Positions 42,818 through 47,572 of a stretch of 47,572 nucleotides of DNA are shown here, one piece after another. The position numbers were made by a program, and so were the translations under genes. The DNA lies in assembly GCA_030684815.1 (NCBI GenBank), contig JAUXXQ010000068.1, positions 1 to 47,572 of the forward strand, given 5' to 3'. The notes beneath the pieces were generated by a model. The model was not told the DNA's origin and searched no databases. It saw only the letters and a list, made by a program, of their open reading frames with translations. Each line of letters opens with the position of its first letter. The first letter of the stretch is position 1. The stretch comes from Methylobacter sp. (GTDB lineage: Bacteria; Pseudomonadota; Gammaproteobacteria; Methylococcales; Methylomonadaceae).

Positions 42818-44035
42818 TTACGGCGCGTAATGTGTTTCAATATAACGTTGCACAATGTCTTGGAATTCTTCTGCGATACGGTCGCCTTTCAACGTAACCG
42901 TTTTTTCGCCGTCTTCATAAACCGGCGCGACCGGGGTTTCGCCGGTGCCGGGCAGGCTGATGCCGATATTGGCGCTTTTGCTTTCGCCGGGGCCGTTCAC
43001 TACGCAACCCATCACCGCCACTTCCATGGTTTCAACGCCCGGATATTGGGTGCGCCAGACCGGCATTTGATCGCGCAGATAGCTTTGTATGTCCATCGCC
43101 AGTTTTTGGAAATAGTCGCTGGTGGTGCGGCCGCAACCGGGGCAGGAAATGACCATCGGCGTGAACGAACGAAAGCCCATGGTTTGCAAAATTTCTTGGC
43201 CGACGATGACTTCCTGGGTTCTGGACGCGCCGGGTTCCGGTGTCAAAGAAATACGGATAGTGTCGCCGATGCCTTGTTGCATCAATACCGATAACGCGGC
43301 GGCCGATGAGACGATGCCTTTAGAGCCCATGCCCGCCTCGGTCAAACCCAAATGCAACGCATAATCGCAACGGCTGGACAGATCCTGGTAGATATTGATC
43401 AATTCCTGTACATTGCTGATTTTGCAGGACAGGAGGATTTTGTTTTTGCTCAGGCCAATTTCTTCGGCTTTAGCCGCGCTTTCCAGTGCGGACAACACGA
43501 TGGCTTTGCGGGTGACGGCGGCCAAAGGTTCGGGTGTTGCAAGGCTTCTGTTTTCGTCCAGCAAACGGGTCAATACCGCTTGGTCCAAACTACCGCCGTT
43601 GACGCCGATACGTACCGGTTTGTCATATCGGCAGGCAAATTCAATCATTTGTTGAAATTGCGGGTCACGGCTTTTGCCACGTCCTACATTGCCTGGATTG
43701 ATGCGGTATTTGTCCAGCGCTTGGGCGCAATCGGGGTATTTTTCCAGCAGCTTATGGCCGTTAAAATGAAAATCGCCGACGATGGGTGTCGAGTTGCCTT
43801 TTTTGTCCAACTGGTTGCGGATTTCAGCAACAGCCGCCGCCGCTTCCTCCGAATTGACCGTGATGCGGACAATCTCGGAACCGGCGGTTGCCAGCTCGAT
43901 GATTTGATTAACGGTTGCGGTCACATTGGCGGTATCGGTATTGGTCATCGACTGCACCACGATTGGCGCGCCGCCGCCGACTTTAACATCGCCGATTAAA
44001 ACTTGATGGGTTATTTTTCTAAGGCTGATAGACAT
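42818..44035 (-). CDS. ispG: 4-hydroxy-3-methylbut-2-enyl diphosphate synthase (IspG)
   Basis: A 405-residue iron-sulfur enzyme of the MEP isoprenoid pathway that converts methylerythritol cyclodiphosphate to [21 protein letters not shown] near the start and GDFHFNG mark the TIM barrel. The [4Fe-4S] ligands are in CPGCGR (about 301-306) and GCVVNGPGE (about 347-355). I start at the ATG at 44035 (MSISLRK); a TTG six bases earlier is possible. Length suits the short gammaproteobacterial form. It is convergent with lysC and divergent from the second phosphoesterase gene. Confidence 0.97.
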   Translation of the reverse strand: MSISLRKITHQVLIGDVKVGGGAPIVVQSMTNTDTANVTATVNQIIELATAGSEIVRITVNSEEAAAAVAEIRNQLDKKGNSTPIVGDFHFNGHKLLEKYPDCAQALDKYRINPGNVGRGKSRDPQFQQMIEFACRYDKPVRIGVNGGSLDQAVLTRLLDENRSLATPEPLAAVTRKAIVLSALESAAKAEEIGLSKNKILLSCKISNVQELINIYQDLSSRCDYALHLGLTEAGMGSKGIVSSAAALSVLMQQGIGDTIRISLTPEPGASRTQEVIVGQEILQTMGFRSFTPMVISCPGCGRTTSDYFQKLAMDIQSYLRDQMPVWRTQYPGVETMEVAVMGCVVNGPGESKSANIGISLPGTGETPVAPVYEDGEKTVTLKGDRIAEEFQDIVQRYIETHYAP

Positions 44036-44122
44036 ATACAAAATCTTTTGAAAAAGGTTACAGTTATCTGGAAGAATGTTGTTAAATTATACGCCGATAC
44101 AGGCTATTGAGTAGAGATTAGT

Positions 44123-44851
44123 GTGAGGATAAATTATTTTTCCGATGTGCATTTGGAGTTTGGTGGGCTGCAAGCGCCTGATAATAATGCCGATATTATT
44201 GTTGCCGCCGGTGATATAGGCATTGGCATGCAAGGTTTGAACTGGCTTAAAGCGTTAAATAAACCAGTGGTTTATATTGCCGGTAACCATGAGTTTTATA
44301 GCCATGAATATCACAACACCTTACAGGAAATCCGCAAACAATGTGCGGGCAGTAATGTGCATTTTCTTGAAAACGATTGTTTTATATTTCAGGGCGTGCG
44401 TTTTTTGGGTTGTACCCTGTGGGCAGACTTGTTTGTTGAGGGGGACAAAAAAGCCGCCGCGTTGGGCAAGACCTTAAATGATTTCAGGAAGGTTAAATTC
44501 AATGACAACCCTTTTGATGCAAGCCATTTTAGTGAAATGCATCAAGGTTCAAAGGCTTGGTTGGCGCAGGCATTGGCCCTGCCTTTTTCCGGAAAAACAG
44601 TGGTGATAACCCATCATGCCCCTTCTTTTTGGAGTTGGAACGATTCGGCCTATGCGCTGAAGAAGTTGGCTTATTGCAATGATTTAAAGCCCTTGTTGCA
44701 TGAGTACGAGATTGAGGCTTGGTTTCACGGTCATGTCCACAGTTTGGTGGATTACCGTATAGCCGGGGCCAGGATATTGTGTAACCCCAGAGGTTATTTC
44801 GGGATAAAGCTGGTGTCCGGTTTTGACCTGAACAAGGTTGTGGAAATTTAG
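44123..44851 (+). CDS. Calcineurin-like metallophosphoesterase
   Basis: A 242-residue phosphoesterase with all metal-site motifs: SDVH (Asp8, His10), GDIG (Asp31), GNHE (Asn55, His56), ITHHAPS near 170 and FHGHVH near 206. It starts with a GTG at 44123; GAG lies close upstream but the ribosome binding site is modest. YFSDVHLE and the short length resemble single-domain phosphoesterases of unknown substrate. It stands alone: divergent from ispG and convergent with the FixJ-like gene. It differs in motif detail from the phosphoesterase at 375-1058 (GNHE against GNHD). Confidence 0.87.
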   Translation: MRINYFSDVHLEFGGLQAPDNNADIIVAAGDIGIGMQGLNWLKALNKPVVYIAGNHEFYSHEYHNTLQEIRKQCAGSNVHFLENDCFIFQGVRFLGCTLWADLFVEGDKKAAALGKTLNDFRKVKFNDNPFDASHFSEMHQGSKAWLAQALALPFSGKTVVITHHAPSFWSWNDSAYALKKLAYCNDLKPLLHEYEIEAWFHGHVHSLVDYRIAGARILCNPRGYFGIKLVSGFDLNKVVEI

Positions 44852-44932
44852 CCCCGACCCCCGTTGCCGCTGCCCTTGGGTAAGGCATGACGGGAACGGG
44901 CGCGCAGGTTAGGTGATTTTCAGGAAGCCAAC

Positions 44933-45586
44933 TTAATGAAACCGCTCTTCTTGTATGTTAATTTCAGGGGGTTCGCAATACATCACCATGGTGATCAGTT
45001 CGGCGACATTTTCCGCCTGCATTTTTTCCATGATGCTCGCCCTATGTACATCGACGGTGCGGTTGCTGATATTGAGTATTCTTGCCGATTCCTTATTGGA
45101 ATGGCTTTTTACGATCAGTCCCAGCACTTCCTTTTCCCGCGTTGTCAGATGATCGATGCGGTCTTGTATGCGCCGTTTTTTGCCGAATTCTTCCCTAAAC
45201 GCGATGTCCTTTTTGATGGCTTCGTTGATGCGCTCCAGCAGCACTTCATTATCAAACGGCTTTTCCAGAAAATCGACAGCGCCGGCCCTGAATGCTTTGG
45301 CCGAGTCGGCAATATCGGCGTGGCCGCTGATGAATATGATAGGGATGCGGATATTCCTGTTCGATAACTCAGTCTGAAGCTCATGCCCGCTCATTGACGG
45401 CATCCTGACATCCAGCAGCAGGCAGCCCGGATGGTTAGGGTTATAGCTATCCAAGAAATCTTCGGCGGATTCAAAGCTTATGACGTTTTGTCCGGTTGAT
45501 TCAATCAACAGCGTCAACGAGTCGCGTATGGCGAATTCATCGTCAACCAAATAAACCAGGGGTGTCGAGTTATTAGCGCTCATCAT
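44933..45586 (-). CDS. FixJ-family response regulator
   Basis: A 217-residue regulator. The receiver domain (about 9-125) has the acidic pair Asp15-Asp16, phosphoacceptor Asp59 in CLLLDVRMPS and Lys109 in FLEKPFD. A short linker leads to a LuxR-type helix-turn-helix (about 148-195, LTTREKEVLGLIV, SNRTVDVHRASIMEKM), the FixJ/NarL output type. I start at the ATG at 45586 (the next codon is also ATG); a longer frame to 45673 is out of place inside the kinase gene. It overlaps the end of the histidine kinase by 14 bases, so the pair is coupled. Confidence 0.95.
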   Translation of the reverse strand: MMSANNSTPLVYLVDDEFAIRDSLTLLIESTGQNVISFESAEDFLDSYNPNHPGCLLLDVRMPSMSGHELQTELSNRNIRIPIIFISGHADIADSAKAFRAGAVDFLEKPFDNEVLLERINEAIKKDIAFREEFGKKRRIQDRIDHLTTREKEVLGLIVKSHSNKESARILNISNRTVDVHRASIMEKMQAENVAELITMVMYCEPPEINIQEERFH

Positions 45587-47402
45587 TTTTTCTCCGTAAC
45601 GGTAGGGTAAAGTAAAAAGTGGTGCCTTTTCCCGGCAGGCTGTTGAAATGCAAACTGCCTTCATGGGCTTCAATCAGTGAACGGCTAATGGAGAGCCCCA
45701 TGCCCATGCCATCTGTCTTGGTGGTATAAAAAGGCGTCAGTATTTTTTGTTGTTGGGCTTCGTCAAGGCCAATGCCGTTGTCTTTCACCCTAACCTGAAT
45801 GTTGTCGTTGTGGGTCAGGTGGCTGTGGATGGTTAGTTGGCGCGGCTGATTTTCGGGTAGGTTTTGTAGCGCATCCATGCTGTTTCTGACCAGGTTTATC
45901 AGAACCTGCTCAATTTGTATCTGGTCGGCATAGAGCGGCGGCAGGTCGTCCTCCAGTTCAAATGACAGCTTTATGCCGGACTGATTGAGGTCGTTAATGC
46001 ACAACCCGATAGCCTCATGGATCAGCTTGTTAACGTCGATGGTTGAGCGGTGTTTGACATGGGATTTAACGAATTCCCTCATGCGATGGATAATGTGCCC
46101 GGCCCTTAATGCCTGTTGTTGGGTTTTTTGCAGAATGTCGGCAAGCTTGTCCAGATCGGGTTTTTTACTATGAATCAGGTTTAAACTGGCTTGGGTATAG
46201 CTGGAAATGGCTGACAGCGGCTGGTTGACTTCATGCGCAATGCCGGACGCCATTTCCCCCATTAAACCTAGGCGGGTGACATGGGCGAGTTCATCGAGAT
46301 GCTCTTTGTCTTGTTGTTCCTGGTATTTGCGCAAACTGACATCGCGCACAATATGGGTGAAATAGTGCGTGTTATCGAGTGAAAATTCTGCGGTGGACAT
46401 ATCCAACGGCACGCTGGAGCCGTTTTTGTGAAGGCCTTCAATTTCCTGTATTTGGCCGGTGTATGTTGCTTTATCAGTAGCCGTATTTGTTGTCAGTGAT
46501 GGCATCAGCCGGTTAATGTTGAGGCCGGTCAGCTTTTCCGGCGGGTAACCGAAAATGGTTTCTACGGCGGCATTCGCCGAAACAATCGTGTTGGACAGGT
46601 CGACCGTGATAATGCCTTCTACCGAGGCATTGAAAATGGAATTGAGTTTGGCTTCCCGTTCCATCAATTGATGCTTGGAATAGCGCAGTTCCTCTATTTT
46701 TTTCATTAAACTCAGGTTGGTTGAAGTCAGCGCGTTGTTTTGTTTGCGAACTTTTTCTTCCAATTTCTTGTTGAGGCAGGCAATGGTGTCCTGTGCTAGT
46801 TTACGCTCGCTGATGTCGGTAATGCTGAGTAATATGCGTAACTTGTTTTCATGGTTAACAATAGTTTTCCCATAGCACTCAACATAAGTTGACAGTTGGC
46901 ACCCTTTTGTTTCCTGTACATCGGCACACAGTTGAAAGTGCTGATATTCAGGGGGCGGGGCGGGGGGCGTGCCGGCCTTAATTTTTGCATTGAGGACTTG
47001 GTCGGTTTTTTGGCCTATAAGCTGATTTATAAACAGATAACAGGCGTCTTGGTCTGAAGGGTGGACAAGTTCCGCAAAGCGCTTGTTAACCAGGTCTTCT
47101 TGCGGGTAACCGAGTAGGTTGGCGGCGGCAATATTGGCCTTTTGGATAAGCCCCGTCCTATCAAGGGTCAGATAGGCGACAGGCGATAAGTGATAAAGTT
47201 GCAAATACTTGTCACGGGACAGCATCAACTCTTGTTGCACCCGGTTGAACTCCTCATTTTGCATTTTTAATTCAATTTGATGCACCTGGAATTCAAACAG
47301 CAGTTTTTGAATATCCTCGGTGGACATGCGGGCAATATCGGCACCGGTGTAGGCCAGCATGAGCTCCGCCTGTTTTCGGATTGTTTCCCGGTGCTGATCC
47401 AA
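45573..47402 (-). CDS. PAS-domain histidine kinase (FixL-like)
   Basis: A 609-residue soluble sensor kinase. An N-terminal helical segment (EDIQKLLFEFQVHQIEL, about 29-45) precedes PAS domain 1 (about 64-200), a coiled-coil linker (about 205-250), PAS domain 2 (about 252-360), the phosphoacceptor His390 in GIAHEVNQPLS, and an ATPase domain with NLVRNSMDAL, DNGIGLDEA and GMGMGLSIS. No membrane span. The start is a TTG at 47402 with AGGA four bases upstream; an ATG at residue 14 is the alternative. A heme-binding PAS as in true FixL is not evident. It is coupled to the FixJ-like gene downstream. Confidence 0.93.
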   Translation of the reverse strand: MDQHRETIRKQAELMLAYTGADIARMSTEDIQKLLFEFQVHQIELKMQNEEFNRVQQELMLSRDKYLQLYHLSPVAYLTLDRTGLIQKANIAAANLLGYPQEDLVNKRFAELVHPSDQDACYLFINQLIGQKTDQVLNAKIKAGTPPAPPPEYQHFQLCADVQETKGCQLSTYVECYGKTIVNHENKLRILLSITDISERKLAQDTIACLNKKLEEKVRKQNNALTSTNLSLMKKIEELRYSKHQLMEREAKLNSIFNASVEGIITVDLSNTIVSANAAVETIFGYPPEKLTGLNINRLMPSLTTNTATDKATYTGQIQEIEGLHKNGSSVPLDMSTAEFSLDNTHYFTHIVRDVSLRKYQEQQDKEHLDELAHVTRLGLMGEMASGIAHEVNQPLSAISSYTQASLNLIHSKKPDLDKLADILQKTQQQALRAGHIIHRMREFVKSHVKHRSTIDVNKLIHEAIGLCINDLNQSGIKLSFELEDDLPPLYADQIQIEQVLINLVRNSMDALQNLPENQPRQLTIHSHLTHNDNIQVRVKDNGIGLDEAQQQKILTPFYTTKTDGMGMGLSISRSLIEAHEGSLHFNSLPGKGTTFYFTLPLRRKNDER

Positions 47403-47572
47403 TAAATCCTGCGCAGTGGCGGCCTGGTTTATACTCGATGTTCCAGTTTTTAAGCTTAGAAAAATAACTAAAAAACGGATAAGCTAACCAATGTAAACTT
47501 CCGTTCATTTCAGCGCTATGTTGATGCATGAACCGGCACACTTTATAAAAACATTTGTCAGTGATTTAGATA
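47403..47572. other. Upstream region of the FixL-like gene at the right edge
   Basis: The last 170 bases hold the upstream region of the kinase gene (minus strand). The kinase frame stays open to a stop at 47484-47486, with no ATG upstream of the TTG. I see no other gene. Confidence 0.4.

Noticed and set aside
43352-43999. Plus-strand frame of 215 codons inside ispG
   Set aside because: Antisense to conserved IspG sequence; no recognisable domain.

Overview
The window reads as core chromosome of a gammaproteobacterium. The order smc-zipA-ligA, comF divergent from bioB-bioF-bioH-bioC-bioD, ftsY-ftsE-ftsX-rpoH and recA-recX-alaS-lysC is the arrangement I know from Pseudomonas-like gammaproteobacteria. 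A bacteriohemerythrin next to an aa3-type cytochrome oxidase operon, and the general codon style, would fit a methanotroph of the Methylococcales. That genus-level guess is inference; no methane-oxidation gene is present.

Layout. Positions 1-2151 carry a metallophosphoesterase and a PerM/AI-2E family membrane protein. Positions 2232-4202 (minus strand) hold a small acidic protein, then queF, an orphan FlhB C-terminal domain protein and psd. Positions 4310-10731 hold smc, zipA and an unusually divergent NAD-dependent ligase. Positions 10733-15964 hold comF and the complete late biotin pathway. Positions 15975-19687 hold a membrane diguanylate cyclase, an unrecognised lipoprotein and a bacteriohemerythrin. 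Positions 19930-28159 hold the cytochrome c oxidase operon: coxB, coxA, a 32-residue assembly protein, cox11 and coxC, then after a terminator and a convergent small membrane gene, SURF1, an SCO-like protein and a heme A synthase. The heme A synthase is joined in frame to the SRP receptor FtsY. This leads straight into ftsE, ftsX and rpoH. The minus-strand block 30849-34902 holds a TIGR02647 protein, an O-methyltransferase, a GGDEF protein, a TrpD2/YbiB-like gene and heme O synthase (ctaB). Positions 35251-42619 hold recA, recX, alaS, an AT-rich foreign-looking cassette, and lysC. The right end holds ispG, a second metallophosphoesterase and a FixL/FixJ-type two-component pair.

Most unusual points: (1) the CtaA-FtsY fusion, which would tether the SRP receptor by a heme-biosynthesis membrane enzyme; (2) a compact AT-rich cassette between alaS and lysC encoding a multi-span membrane protein, a 42-residue membrane peptide and a soluble protein of unknown function, a candidate undescribed system; (3) a near-consensus CIRCE operator directly in front of rpoH, linking HrcA repression to sigma-32; (4) a LigA lacking several normally invariant motifs; (5) several families of intergenic palindromes, one present three times. 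All assignments come from reading the sequence and remembered family motifs; no database search was run.
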